From the NCBI RefSeq assembly GCF_017409525.1, contig NZ_JAFQSO010000008.1, forward strand, positions 1 to 64,000: a stretch of DNA of 64,000 nucleotides, read 5' to 3'. The notes beneath the pieces are model-generated. The model had not been told where the DNA came from. It worked only from the letters and a program-made list of their open reading frames with translations, and did not search any database. Shown one piece after another: positions 16,779-25,449 of this stretch. The DNA is from Methanobrevibacter sp. (GTDB lineage Archaea; Methanobacteriota; Methanobacteria; Methanobacteriales; Methanobacteriaceae). The first letter of the stretch is position 1; every line of letters starts with the position of its first letter. The position numbers and the translations under genes are program-made.

Positions 16779-18674
16779 ATGATTTTCAGCATTATCATTC
16801 CCACTTACAATGAAGAGGAATACCTCCCAATCTTATTGGAAAGCATTAAAAATCAGGATTTCACAGATTATGAGGTAATTGTAGCTGATGCTAACTCTGA
16901 AGATAAAACAAGAGAAATTGCTAAAGAGTACGGATGCATAGTTGTTGAGGGAGGCCTTCCAGCTAAAGGTAGGAATAATGGTGCTCGAATAGCTAAAGGA
17001 GACTATCTGCTATTTTTGGATTCTGATTTAAGACTTACTGACGATTACCTGAGAAATGTCATATATGAATTCAGAATGGAAAGGCTTGGGATTGCAATAA
17101 CCCAAATGGAAGCGATGTCAAATAAAGTAGAAGACAAACTATTCCATGATTTTGCAAATTACTTCATGATTGGTGTCGAAAAGATTAAACCCCATGGTGC
17201 AGGTTGTTATGGAATAATAGCCAGAAAGGAACTTCATGATGAATGCGGTGGCTTTGATGAATCATTGACATTTGGTGAAGATACTGATTATATTGAAAGG
17301 TTAGCTGAAAAAGAACCATTTAGAGTGCTTAGAAATGCTAAAATTGGTGTTTCAACCAGACGTCTTGAGGAAGAAGGAATTGAAACATTAATCCGACAAT
17401 ATGGGAAAAGTACTGTAAATGACTTTTTAGGAAAAAGAACTGATGCCAGTGAACTTGACTACGGTTTTGATCATGGAAAAGAAAAAATAACCACGACCAG
17501 ATTTAAGAACTTGGAAAGAAGAACCGAGCAAATCAACGAACTTAAGCAAAGCTATGACAAATCAAGAGATAGCATAAGAACCATACAGTCAAATGTAAAA
17601 TCAAAACATCGCCAAAGAGACAAAAAAGTCATCTTTTATTGTGTTTGTGGCGAAGGCATGGGGCATGCAATAAGAACTGGAGTTATAGTGGATAGGATAA
17701 AGGAAAAATATGATGTTCACATATTTTCAAGCGATAGGGCTTATAAATATTTAAATTCAAAATTTGATAATGTTTATGAAATAGGTGGATTCAATACTGT
17801 CTACATAAACAATAAAGTAAACAACCTAAAAACATTATCCCATGCCATAAAAAGGAATCCGACCAATATTAAAGTAGGATATGAAAATCTATATAAAAAA
17901 GCAAGGCAGTTAAGGCCAGACGTCATCGTTACAGATTTTGAACTCTACGCTACAATGTTGTCAAAACTTAGAAATATCCCTCTCATTAGCTTAGACAATA
18001 TCCATATGATTACACAAACCAAAATCGACTATCCCAAAGATCATATCGGGGAAATGCTTAAAGCTAAAGGAGTCATTAAAACATATGTGGTTAAACCTAA
18101 AATACATATTTTGACCAGCTTTTTTTACCCAAAAATTAAAGCAAGGAAAAATGCCGTGATCTATCCTCCAATCATTCGTGAAGAAATCCTAAAATTAAAA
18201 CCTGAAAAAGGAAACCACACCGTCGTGTATCAAACAAGCCGTGAAAGTGAAAAGCTTGTTCGAAAACTTAAAGCGCTTAAAGATGAACAATTCATTGTTT
18301 ATGGATTCAATAAAGATGAAGCTGACGGCAACCTAACCTATAAACACTTTAATGAAGATGAATTTTATGATGATTTGGCTTCCGCCAAAGCCGTAATCTG
18401 TAATGGAGGATTCACATTCATATCTGAATCGATCCATCTCAAAAAGCCAATTTATTCCATCCCTGCCGCAGGCAACTTTGAACAAACCTTGAATGGTTTT
18501 TATGTTCAAAAGTTAGGTTATGGGGAATACCACGAAGTCATGAATGCCAAAAGAGTGGCCAATTTCCTAAAAAGCCTTCCAAAATATCAAAAAAGTCTTG
18601 CTAAAGTTAAAAAAACAAACAATGACGGAATCGTGCGTGAGCTAATTTATAGAATTGAAAAATATTCAAACTAA
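16779..18674 (+). CDS. Two-domain glycosyltransferase: GT2 fused to a GT-B (MJ1255/MurG-like) domain
   Basis: The 632-residue protein begins MIFSIIIPTYNEEEYLP, the exact opening of family-2 glycosyltransferases. It has a DSDLRLT metal-binding DxD at about residue 87 and a later GFDESLTFGEDTDYIERL acceptor region. After a charged helical linker (about 225-285) a second enzyme begins: FYCVCGEGMGHAIRTGV, then CNGGFTFISESIHLKKPIYS near residue 545. This is the GT-B fold of MJ1255/MurG-like transferases. One chain thus joins two sugar-transfer activities, probably for a cell-surface glycan or lipid-linked sugar at the inner membrane face. I start at ATG 16779, which matches the TATA spacing and the family N-terminus. 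An in-frame ATG at 16731 would add 16 residues. Confidence 0.9.
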   Translation: MIFSIIIPTYNEEEYLPILLESIKNQDFTDYEVIVADANSEDKTREIAKEYGCIVVEGGLPAKGRNNGARIAKGDYLLFLDSDLRLTDDYLRNVIYEFRMERLGIAITQMEAMSNKVEDKLFHDFANYFMIGVEKIKPHGAGCYGIIARKELHDECGGFDESLTFGEDTDYIERLAEKEPFRVLRNAKIGVSTRRLEEEGIETLIRQYGKSTVNDFLGKRTDASELDYGFDHGKEKITTTRFKNLERRTEQINELKQSYDKSRDSIRTIQSNVKSKHRQRDKKVIFYCVCGEGMGHAIRTGVIVDRIKEKYDVHIFSSDRAYKYLNSKFDNVYEIGGFNTVYINNKVNNLKTLSHAIKRNPTNIKVGYENLYKKARQLRPDVIVTDFELYATMLSKLRNIPLISLDNIHMITQTKIDYPKDHIGEMLKAKGVIKTYVVKPKIHILTSFFYPKIKARKNAVIYPPIIREEILKLKPEKGNHTVVYQTSRESEKLVRKLKALKDEQFIVYGFNKDEADGNLTYKHFNEDEFYDDLASAKAVICNGGFTFISESIHLKKPIYSIPAAGNFEQTLNGFYVQKLGYGEYHEVMNAKRVANFLKSLPKYQKSLAKVKKTNNDGIVRELIYRIEKYSN

Positions 18675-18800
18675 TTCTTATTGCCCTAAAAAAATGCCTT
18701 AATAATGAACCATTTAAAAAAAAAAACTAGTTTTCCTACAAAAGTTAATATTTATTAATTAAATTTGACAAATAATTTATTATAGCATATAGGTGATCTT

Positions 18801-19238
18801 ATGAATAGTAAAAAGACTTTTGGAATACTTTTCTTGATTCTAGTCCTGATTACTAGCGTAGGCGTCATATGCGCTAGTCAAGAAGTAGACTTTGCAGGAA
18901 AGAAATTCAATATTCCAGACAACTATAAACTTAAAGAATCAGACACTAATCTCGATGATGACGGTTTTGGATATCAAATTTATAGCTGTTCAGACAATAT
19001 TGATGAAGACATTATTATTAACATCAATGTAAACACCCATCTTGGAACACTGAATCCGAATCCTGGTGAAGTAGAAAAGACCGTGAATGGTGTTGATGGA
19101 TTCTATGACTCATCAAAAGGCACATTCACTTATGCTGATGGGGATTATCTAGTATCCATTCAAGCTCCGGAACAGCTACTTGAACAAATCGTTATTCAAA
19201 AATACGAAAACAGTTACGATGGACCTTACCAAGATTAA
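18801..19238 (+). CDS. Small secreted protein, paralogue of the 59002-59454 product
   Basis: The 145-residue protein has a signal peptide (residues 1-26) and an acidic mature part of about 118 residues. The mature region starts FAGKKFNIPDNYKLKE, which parallels the FTIPDGYEVKE of the 150-residue protein at 59002-59454, showing a shared family of small exported proteins. A TATA-like stretch and AGGTGAT site precede the ATG. No catalytic motif is visible and there is no known function. It stands as a single transcription unit with a hairpin terminator about 50 bp downstream. Confidence 0.85.
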   Translation: MNSKKTFGILFLILVLITSVGVICASQEVDFAGKKFNIPDNYKLKESDTNLDDDGFGYQIYSCSDNIDEDIIININVNTHLGTLNPNPGEVEKTVNGVDGFYDSSKGTFTYADGDYLVSIQAPEQLLEQIVIQKYENSYDGPYQD

Positions 19239-19290
19239 TTAACGGTTTATAAGACCATTGTAAGAAAATCCATTGAAAAATTTAAGATTG

Positions 19291-19325
19291 GGGTTATTCC
19301 ATAACCTCATAATTCTTTTTTTTTA
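19291..19325 (+). terminator. Hairpin plus U-tract terminator
   Basis: GGTTAT (19292-19297) and ATAACC (19301-19306) form a stem around a three-base loop. A run of T follows at about 19316-19324. It ends the small secreted protein transcript. Confidence 0.7.
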
Positions 19326-19434
19326 CAAATTAATTAATTTATAACAAAAGAAATAATTTCAACAAAATTTTGCTCAAAAAACAGTACATTTAACAAACTG
19401 ATTTTAAAAAAAAAGAAAAAAAAGATTGGTTTGA

Positions 19435-20151
19435 TTATGCTTCAGAGTATAATAAACCAATAGCTCTATTGTAGAAGAATACAAAGTAAACTGCAAAAAT
19501 ACCTAATAAGACACTACCAATAGTATTATTTAATTTACTGATTAATCCAATAATAAATGCAGCGATTAGTAATACAAGAACAATAACAATAACTGTTGCA
19601 ATTATTTTACCTAATCCTACTCTGGAAATGTCTCCAATAGCTTCTCCAATAGCTAAAGCTTCACCTAAACTATCAGTTTTTGCTAATCTACATTTAGCCA
19701 TAAAGTTAGCCAAAGCAAATATGATGACTAAGATTATACTGATTATGAGAAGTATCCAATTTTTAAGGAAAAGACCTAAAATTAAAATAATAATTGCTGG
19801 AATAATGTAATATACAATGCTAACAATAATTAATTTAATAGCATTTCCGATTTGTCTTCCGAGGTCTATTCCAGGACTATCAGATCTTCTTTCAATACCG
19901 AATTTTACAATGTCTAAACCGTATCCTTCAATCAAGAACAATACAAGAATAAGAACAATAAGTCCAATAATAGCCAATGCACTGAAAGTAAATCCAGCTA
20001 AACCTTTTGAAGAGACTGAAACTGCAGTTGAGACTAGAGTTGCACCTCCGATTAATCCTGCGATTATACTTAAAACTGCATATAAAACTAATGCTTTAAT
20101 ATTACTAAATGGATATGCTAAAGCATCTCCTATAATATCTCCTACACCCAT
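19435..20151 (-). CDS. DUF4013 family membrane protein
   Basis: The 238-residue protein is mostly hydrophobic, with about six helices. It starts MGVGDIIGDALAYPFSNIK, a typical DUF4013 opening (PF13197). A hydrophilic stretch at about 85-105 (FGIERRSDSPGIDLGRQIGNAIK) separates two halves. The family is common in methanogens and other prokaryotes and has no assigned function. AGGTGAT precedes the ATG. It stands alone on this strand, with AT-rich spacers on both sides. Confidence 0.9.
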   Translation of the reverse strand: MGVGDIIGDALAYPFSNIKALVLYAVLSIIAGLIGGATLVSTAVSVSSKGLAGFTFSALAIIGLIVLILVLFLIEGYGLDIVKFGIERRSDSPGIDLGRQIGNAIKLIIVSIVYYIIPAIIILILGLFLKNWILLIISIILVIIFALANFMAKCRLAKTDSLGEALAIGEAIGDISRVGLGKIIATVIVIVLVLLIAAFIIGLISKLNNTIGSVLLGIFAVYFVFFYNRAIGLLYSEA

Positions 20152-20373
20152 TTTTTATCACCTTTTTAATTTAATTTATTATCACTCATATTAAAGAGTT
20201 ATTTATTATATTATACATTTATATTATTTAAATATTAAGTAAAATAATAATTCTAAAATACCGATTTAATTAAAAAAAATCTTTTAGCAAATTTTAGAAA
20301 AAAAATGAATATTAAAAAAATAAAAAAAAGAATGATTAATCAGGCATTGCCTTAATTAATCAAAATGATGCAA

Positions 20374-21345
20374 CTATAAAGTCACACCCATTTCTAACTG
20401 TTCTGTTAATTCCTTGTATCTGTTACGGATAGTAACTTCAGTCACGCCTGCAATATCCGCCACATCCCTTTGGGTTTTTCTCTCACCGAGCAAAACAGAT
20501 GCAATGTATAGTGCAGCTGCAGCTACACCGGTAGGACCTCTTCCAGAAGTCAATCCCTTATCCATTGCTTTTTCAATTATTTCAATGGCCTTGGATTGCG
20601 CTTCACCGGATAAACCTAATTCAGATGCGAATCTAGGAACATAATCCACAGGAGAAGTAGGCGGCAGTTTTATATTCAATTCACGGGTCAGGAATCTGTA
20701 TGTTCTACCAACTTCCTTTTTGGTGACTCTAGACACCTCAGCAATTTCATCTAAAGTACGCGGTACATTACAGCGTCTACATGCAGCATATAGAGAAGCG
20801 GCCACTACTCCTTCAATACTTCTTCCTCTGATTAATTTATTGTCTACTGCACTCCTATATACAACAGATGCGGCCTCCCTTACAGACCTTGGAAGACCTA
20901 ATCTTGAAGAATCACGATCAAGTTCACTTAATGCGAACGCAAGATTTCTTTCGGTTGCACCGGAAATCCTGATTTTTCTTTGCCATTTTCTTAATCTGTA
21001 CCATTGAGCTCTGTTTCTTGCAGGAATATCACGACCGTAAATATCTTTGTTTCTCCAATCAATCATTGTACTTAAACCTTTATCGTGAATGGTGTAAGTG
21101 ATTGGAGCTCCCACTCTTGTACGCTTATCTCTTTGTTCATGGTCAAATGCTCTCCATTCGGGACCCATATCAACAAGATTTTCATCAATAACTAATCCAC
21201 AACGAGCACATACAACTTCTGCTCTTTCATAGTCACCAATCAATTCAGTAGAACCGCATTCAGGACATACAGTTTGTTTATCTTGTGCATAATTATCATC
21301 TTGCATTTCTGTTGTTCTTGTCTTTCTACGTCCTCTTCTTGGCAT
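20374..21345 (-). CDS. tfb: Transcription initiation factor TFB (TFIIB homologue)
   Basis: The 323-residue protein has a short basic N-terminus and a zinc ribbon (CPECGST...[10 protein letters not shown], residues about 23-48). The B-reader region with [19 protein letters not shown] follows, and then two cyclin-like repeats (about 120-215 and 220-310), the last ending in the helix-turn-helix [23 protein letters not shown] bridges TBP at the TATA box and RNA polymerase. Length and motifs are those of an ordinary, complete archaeal TFB. It starts five bases after the gar1 stop, so the two are cotranscribed, as in related genomes. Confidence 0.98.
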   Translation of the reverse strand: MPRRGRRKTRTTEMQDDNYAQDKQTVCPECGSTELIGDYERAEVVCARCGLVIDENLVDMGPEWRAFDHEQRDKRTRVGAPITYTIHDKGLSTMIDWRNKDIYGRDIPARNRAQWYRLRKWQRKIRISGATERNLAFALSELDRDSSRLGLPRSVREAASVVYRSAVDNKLIRGRSIEGVVAASLYAACRRCNVPRTLDEIAEVSRVTKKEVGRTYRFLTRELNIKLPPTSPVDYVPRFASELGLSGEAQSKAIEIIEKAMDKGLTSGRGPTGVAAAALYIASVLLGERKTQRDVADIAGVTEVTIRNRYKELTEQLEMGVTL

Positions 21346-21350
21346 TTCTT

Positions 21351-21638
21351 CTACTTCTTGTGTCGTGTTCTCATCCTCCTTTTTCTAGACTTTTTGGATT
21401 TCGGTTTCGATACAAACAGTTTTTCACCACAGTTTTTTGCAATTACATCTCTATTCGCTGATTTAAATAGGCGAACAGAAACATAGGGCTTTTTTGTTGG
21501 CCCGAATACATAGCCGACCTTACCTATCTTGTTTTTCTTGCTGTCAAAAACAACTGCACCTGGTGAGGGTGTCTTATCAGATCGCACTATTAATTTTCCA
21601 GAGTTTGCTATATGCAAACTTTTTCCTAAAAATTTCAT
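21351..21638 (-). CDS. gar1: H/ACA ribonucleoprotein component Gar1
   Basis: The 95-residue protein has the Gar1 core beta barrel ([42 protein letters not shown]) and a basic tail rich in Lys/Arg ([18 protein letters not shown]). Gar1 binds Cbf5 in the H/ACA guide RNP that converts uridine to pseudouridine in rRNA. The basic tail probably contacts RNA. It lies immediately upstream of tfb in a two-gene unit. Confidence 0.95.
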   Translation of the reverse strand: MKFLGKSLHIANSGKLIVRSDKTPSPGAVVFDSKKNKIGKVGYVFGPTKKPYVSVRLFKSANRDVIAKNCGEKLFVSKPKSKKSRKRRMRTRHKK

Positions 21639-21748
21639 AAAATCAAACTTAAAATCAAATCTGTATCATTTATATAATTAGAAATAGGTCATATATAAAG
21701 GTATCGATATATTTATATATAAATATTGATTTCTATTTAAATGTTTTT

Positions 21749-22486
21749 CTATTTGAGTCCGACAATTTCCGCCAAGGTTTTACCACCAGATATGTCCTTG
21801 ATAATACCCGCCTCTTTTATCTTTACTGCAAGAGTGGCTTCCATAGTTTTTGCAAATAAACTTTGAGGAACAATGACAATGCCTGATTCATCACCCAAGA
21901 GAAAATCCCCAGTGTTAATTTCAATCCCCTCAATGGAAATAGTTTCGCCTAAAGTACCTAAACCTAAAGGAGATCCTGCATTTGGACAGAAGTTACTTGC
22001 AAATACTGGATAATCCATATCTAAAAGAGCATCCAAATCCCGTGCGGAACCATAGATTACAGTTGCCTTTATGCCGTTATCCCTGGCGCAGCTTGAAGCT
22101 AATTCCCCCCAAATTGCTTTATCATCACTGTCAACTTTAAAAAATAGAATGTCACCATCATTGGCTCCGTCAATAGCCTGGGCAGATGTTCCCCAGTCGT
22201 CAGATGATGTTTCAGCAGTGAAGATTCTTCCCCAAACCTTTTGATTGTTTATAGGTTTGATGGATTGGATTGTGCCTGACCTGGAAGTGATTGAATTATA
22301 GGCATCGGAAACCTGACAGGCGGACACTTCCTCAAGAAGTGAGATTAAATTAATATGTTTATCATAGTTTTTTCCATTGAATCTTAGATCATCAACGCTA
22401 ACATCATTTAAATTAATTTTTTCTACATCAATACGTTTGTTTAAGCTTTTATTTTTATTTAAAACATCTTTCGGACTGATTGACAT
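21749..22486 (-). CDS. RraA-family protein
   Basis: The 245-residue protein has an extra N-terminal segment of about 50 residues. The RraA/HMG-aldolase fold follows, with VSDAYNS (about 59-65), WGELASSCARDNGIKATVIYGSARD (substrate site with the R-D pair) and DFLLGDESGIVIVP. In the family the R-D motif binds pyruvate-like substrates and Mg2+. The usual acidic residue two positions before the Arg stretch (DG..RD) is replaced by Tyr-Gly here. It could be an aldolase of an unknown 2-oxoacid or a non-enzymatic regulator; RraA itself inhibits RNase E. The gene stands alone. Confidence 0.88.
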   Translation of the reverse strand: MSISPKDVLNKNKSLNKRIDVEKINLNDVSVDDLRFNGKNYDKHINLISLLEEVSACQVSDAYNSITSRSGTIQSIKPINNQKVWGRIFTAETSSDDWGTSAQAIDGANDGDILFFKVDSDDKAIWGELASSCARDNGIKATVIYGSARDLDALLDMDYPVFASNFCPNAGSPLGLGTLGETISIEGIEINTGDFLLGDESGIVIVPQSLFAKTMEATLAVKIKEAGIIKDISGGKTLAEIVGLK

Positions 22487-22876
22487 GACTTCACCAAATT
22501 TTTGTAACTAATATAATATTCTGTATTAACTTCTTAAAATATATAACAGATTTTATATATTAGTTCTACTAAATTTAATAATTGTAGTATTATAAGAATA
22601 CTTTACATATTATTATACGCTCATAGAGTTTATTACATTATTATTATTACAATTATTATTAATTTAATCAAAAGACAGGAGAAAATCAAATATTAAGGAA
22701 TTTGACAGTTAAGAAGTTTATAAATTAAAAATAAAATCATTAATTAGTAAATCATAGAAAACCTTAATAAAAACTCTCCCAAATGTATTAACTCTTTTTT
22801 AGTGTATAGTAGACAATAAGTTTATCGTATAATTTATGCACATTTACTTAGTATAACATAAATTATCCCGATTAAA
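22487..22876. other. Long leader or promoter region upstream of dnaG
   Basis: About 400 bp separate divergent rraA-like and dnaG genes. It is very AT-rich, with several TATA-like stretches (for example about 22543-22562 and 22750-22800). It has a short inverted repeat, AGTATT...AATACT, near 22584-22603. I see no RNA gene or ORF. Confidence 0.45.
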
Positions 22877-22895
22877 TTAAGCTTAGGAGGCTTAA
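22877..22895 (+). promoter_or_regulatory. Hairpin presenting the dnaG Shine-Dalgarno sequence in its loop
   Basis: TTAAGC (22877-22882) is perfectly complementary to GCTTAA (22890-22895). The seven-base loop TTAGGAG carries most of the ribosome-binding AGGAGG, three bases before the ATG at 22898. The stem is only six A/T-rich pairs, so its stability is uncertain. Confidence 0.5.
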
Positions 22896-22897
22896 AA

Positions 22898-24127
22898 ATG
22901 GGAAAAGGTGAAGAATTAACAACAACAAAATACTTAATCCATGCTCAGATTACAGCTAATGGAATTGTTGAAAAACCTGATGTTGTCGGTGCAGTTTTCG
23001 GACAGACTGAAGGTTTGCTCAGTAATGATTTAGATTTAAGAGAGCTTCAAAGAACTGGAAGAATAGGTAGAATTCAAGTTAACATCCGTTCCAATAGTGG
23101 AAGAGCCAAAGGCGAAATCGTAATTCCATCCAGTTTAGATAGAGTTGAAACCGCCATACTCGCTGCATCTCTCGAAACAATCAATCGTGTTGGTCCTTGT
23201 GAAGCTTCAATTCAAACTTTAAAAGTTGAAGACGTAAGGGCTGTTAAAAGAGAACAAGTTGTCAACCGTGCAAAAGAAATTTACAAAAACATGGTTGAAA
23301 GTGTCGGTCCGGCCAGCATGAAAATGATTGAAGAAGTAAGGGAAGCTATGAGAGCTCACGAAATCTCAGAATATGGTGACGATCGCTTACCTGCAGGTCC
23401 TAGCATCCACACATCCGATGCAATCATAGTTGTAGAAGGACGTAGCGATGTATTGAACCTACTCAAATATGGCATCAAAAATACCGTAGCCGTTGAAGGC
23501 GTGAGCGTTCCGCAATCTATTGGAGATTTAAGTAAAAAAAGAACCACCACTGCATTCGTGGACGGAGACAGAGGCGGAGAGCTAATATTGAAAGAACTCT
23601 TGCAAATCGGTGACGTTGATTATATTACACGTGCTCCAAAAGGAAAAGAAGTGGAAGACCTGGAAAAAGATGAAGTATTGGTCGCACTCAGAGACAAAGT
23701 TCCTACCGCACAATTTTTAGCAACCAACAATATTTTCTCAGAAAATAAAAGAGATAACAGAAGACAAGACAGACGTCATAAGAAACAACAAAAATTCTCC
23801 AAACGTAACCAACCACGTGTTGAAGAGCCTGTTGTCGAAGATGATGAAGTCACCTTAATGAAGGATATGCTAAAAGAATTCGAAGGCACAGGCAACGGAG
23901 CAATTTTGGATGAAGCATTGAATATGACTAAAGAGGTTGAAGTAGAAGAAATCTATGAAGAAATCAAAAACATAGACGGATCTGCAGATGCCGTTATTTT
24001 CGATGGTGTAATCAGCCAAAGATTGGTTGACGTCGCATCACAAAAAGGAATTAAGAAATTAGTCGCATTCAATTCCATGAATATTGTTAAAAAGCCAAAC
24101 AATATACAGCTAATTACAATTGACTGA
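22898..24127 (+). CDS. dnaG: Archaeal DnaG primase-like protein
   Basis: The 409-residue protein has an N-terminal archaeal DnaG region (TTKYLIHAQITANGIVEKPDVVGAVFGQTEGLL). A TOPRIM domain follows at about 170-260, with VVEGRSDVLNLL (catalytic Glu) and FVDGDRGGELI (DxD). A Lys/Arg-rich linker at about 285-310 precedes an acidic C-terminal part. Archaeal DnaG associates with the exosome and makes RNA primers in vitro. Length and motifs are complete. A strong AGGAGG site lies in a small hairpin loop, and a clear hairpin terminator starts at the stop codon, so this is a single-gene unit. Confidence 0.97.
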   Translation: MGKGEELTTTKYLIHAQITANGIVEKPDVVGAVFGQTEGLLSNDLDLRELQRTGRIGRIQVNIRSNSGRAKGEIVIPSSLDRVETAILAASLETINRVGPCEASIQTLKVEDVRAVKREQVVNRAKEIYKNMVESVGPASMKMIEEVREAMRAHEISEYGDDRLPAGPSIHTSDAIIVVEGRSDVLNLLKYGIKNTVAVEGVSVPQSIGDLSKKRTTTAFVDGDRGGELILKELLQIGDVDYITRAPKGKEVEDLEKDEVLVALRDKVPTAQFLATNNIFSENKRDNRRQDRRHKKQQKFSKRNQPRVEEPVVEDDEVTLMKDMLKEFEGTGNGAILDEALNMTKEVEVEEIYEEIKNIDGSADAVIFDGVISQRLVDVASQKGIKKLVAFNSMNIVKKPNNIQLITID

Positions 24128-24160
24128 TGAGAATCTTTTTATTCTCATTCAAAATTTTTT
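24127..24160 (+). terminator. dnaG terminator hairpin
   Basis: ATGAGAAT (24127-24134) and ATTCTCAT (24141-24148) form a perfect eight-base-pair stem around CTTTTT. A T-rich run follows at 24154-24160. Confidence 0.8.
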
Positions 24161-24230
24161 AAAAAAAAGATAAAACTAAATAATATTGTGATATACATAT
24201 TATATAGGATTCGGAAATTGGAGGTAAAAA

Positions 24231-24842
24231 ATGAATATCAATATAGATAATTATTACAGTACTAGGAAAAATGTTTTTGAAAGAATTCAAGATGCCAGTA
24301 CTGCAACTAAGTTACTCATGTCATTTATGATGGCTTGCATCACTGGTATAATGGCTCAAATCGTTATTCCGCTCCCATGGACTCCAGTTCCTATAACTGC
24401 ACAAACATTTGCAGTATTATGTTCTGGTTTATTTTTAGGTAAAAAATATGGTTGTTTAAGCCAAATCCTATATATAGTGCTTGGAATTACCGTCATCCCC
24501 TGGTTTGGAGGAATGACCGGTGGCTTAGAAGTATTTTTAGGATCTACTTTCGGATTCTTTATAGGATTTATCATTGCTTCATACTTCATAGGATACATTA
24601 CTGAAAAATATGCAAAAGCACGTAGTTTTTCAAGAATGGCAATCGTTATTGGAATCGCAAACTTTGCATTGATATACATTCCAGGATTAGCTGGGCTTGC
24701 ATTATGGTCAGCTATCACCCAAGGTGCAACATTAAGCGTTGTCGACCTTTTGATGATGGGCCTCATTCCATTTATTGCAGGAGATATCGTGAAAATATTA
24801 GGTGCTGCTTCAGTATCCAAAGTGTTTTTACCGAAAGACTAA
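24231..24842 (+). CDS. bioY: BioY biotin transporter substrate-binding subunit
   Basis: The 203-residue protein has about six helices. The BioY signature ITGIMAQIVIPLPWTPVPITAQTFAVL covers residues about 38-65 and LGSTFGFFIGF follows near 105. BioY captures biotin and works either alone or with an ECF energising module. No ecfA or ecfT gene is adjacent, so it is solitary or shares a module from elsewhere. Biotin would serve pyruvate carboxylase and acetyl-CoA carboxylase-type enzymes in methanogens that lack full biotin synthesis. GGAGG lies seven bases before the ATG. A strong hairpin terminator follows. Confidence 0.95.
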   Translation: MNINIDNYYSTRKNVFERIQDASTATKLLMSFMMACITGIMAQIVIPLPWTPVPITAQTFAVLCSGLFLGKKYGCLSQILYIVLGITVIPWFGGMTGGLEVFLGSTFGFFIGFIIASYFIGYITEKYAKARSFSRMAIVIGIANFALIYIPGLAGLALWSAITQGATLSVVDLLMMGLIPFIAGDIVKILGAASVSKVFLPKD

Positions 24843-24872
24843 AAAAAGTTTTTAAACTTTTTTTCTTTTTTT
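24841..24872 (+). terminator. bioY terminator hairpin
   Basis: An A-rich arm ending GTTT pairs with AAACTTTTTTT across a short T loop immediately after the stop codon. T-rich sequence continues to about 24872. Confidence 0.7.
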
Positions 24873-24891
24873 TATTATTTTTTTGATTTAA

Positions 24892-25278
24892 ATGAAACTT
24901 ATTTTAAGAGGACATCACTTATTATGTCTTAAAGGATTTCAAGGTTACGGTTATGATGAAAATTTCATCAAGAACATAACCAACATTAACAATGAAATAA
25001 AACTCAACACAACTGAAATCATGCTGGCCAATTCTGCAGACGACATTTGCAACTCCTGTCCAAATTTAAAAAACGGCCTTTGTGAAAATGAAACTCATGA
25101 AAAAAAGATTGTTGAAATGGACAATGAAGTGCTAAAAAAATTGGACATCTCAAAAAAATATAATGCAATCGAATTATTTGAAAAAATCGATGATATTTTT
25201 AATACAAAGGAAAGTGTCTCCAAAATCTGTTTTAACTGTATTTGGCACGAAAAATGCTTATTTTACCAAAAATTATAA
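24892..25278 (+). CDS. DUF1284 family cysteine-rich protein
   Basis: The 128-residue protein starts MKLILRGHHLLCLKGFQGYGY, the signature of DUF1284 (PF06935). It has seven Cys: one in the opening motif, then CNSC and C..NE near residues 51-64, and C..CIWHEKC near the C-terminus. The spacing suggests an iron-sulfur cluster or zinc site. The function is unknown. There is no obvious ribosome site before the ATG and TATA-like T-rich sequence is close, so it may be leaderless. A tRNA gene follows 68 bp downstream. Confidence 0.9.
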   Translation: MKLILRGHHLLCLKGFQGYGYDENFIKNITNINNEIKLNTTEIMLANSADDICNSCPNLKNGLCENETHEKKIVEMDNEVLKKLDISKKYNAIELFEKIDDIFNTKESVSKICFNCIWHEKCLFYQKL

Positions 25279-25290
25279 TATAACCGATAG

Positions 25291-25320
25291 CTTTAAATAC
25301 TATATATTAAAGATATATTA
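25291..25320 (+). promoter_or_regulatory. Box A promoter region of tRNA-Gln
   Basis: CTTTAAATACTATATA and AGATATATTA lie 26-55 bp upstream of the tRNA 5' end, at the distance expected for an archaeal TATA box. Confidence 0.5.
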
Positions 25321-25345
25321 TTGTTGTAATTTTGCAACAAACTAT

Positions 25346-25417
25346 AGTCCCGTAGGGTAGTGGTAATCCTTCTAGGCTTTGGACCCGGAGACGGCGGTTC
25401 GACTCCGCTCGGGACTA
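25346..25417 (+). tRNA. tRNA-Gln (anticodon TTG)
   Basis: The 72-base cloverleaf has a perfect seven-pair acceptor stem (AGTCCCG/CGGGACT) and discriminator A. The T arm is GGCGG-TTCGACT-CCGCT. The anticodon loop is CTTTGGA, with TTG at 25379-25381, reading CAA/CAG glutamine codons; in methanogens it is charged through Glu-tRNA-Gln amidation. CCA is not encoded and no intron is seen. By my hand fold, the anticodon stem CTAGG/CCCGG has one A-C mismatch and one G-U pair. A T-run follows as terminator. Confidence 0.95.
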
Positions 25418-25449
25418 TTTTTTTAACTAACTATTTTTATTGATACTTT

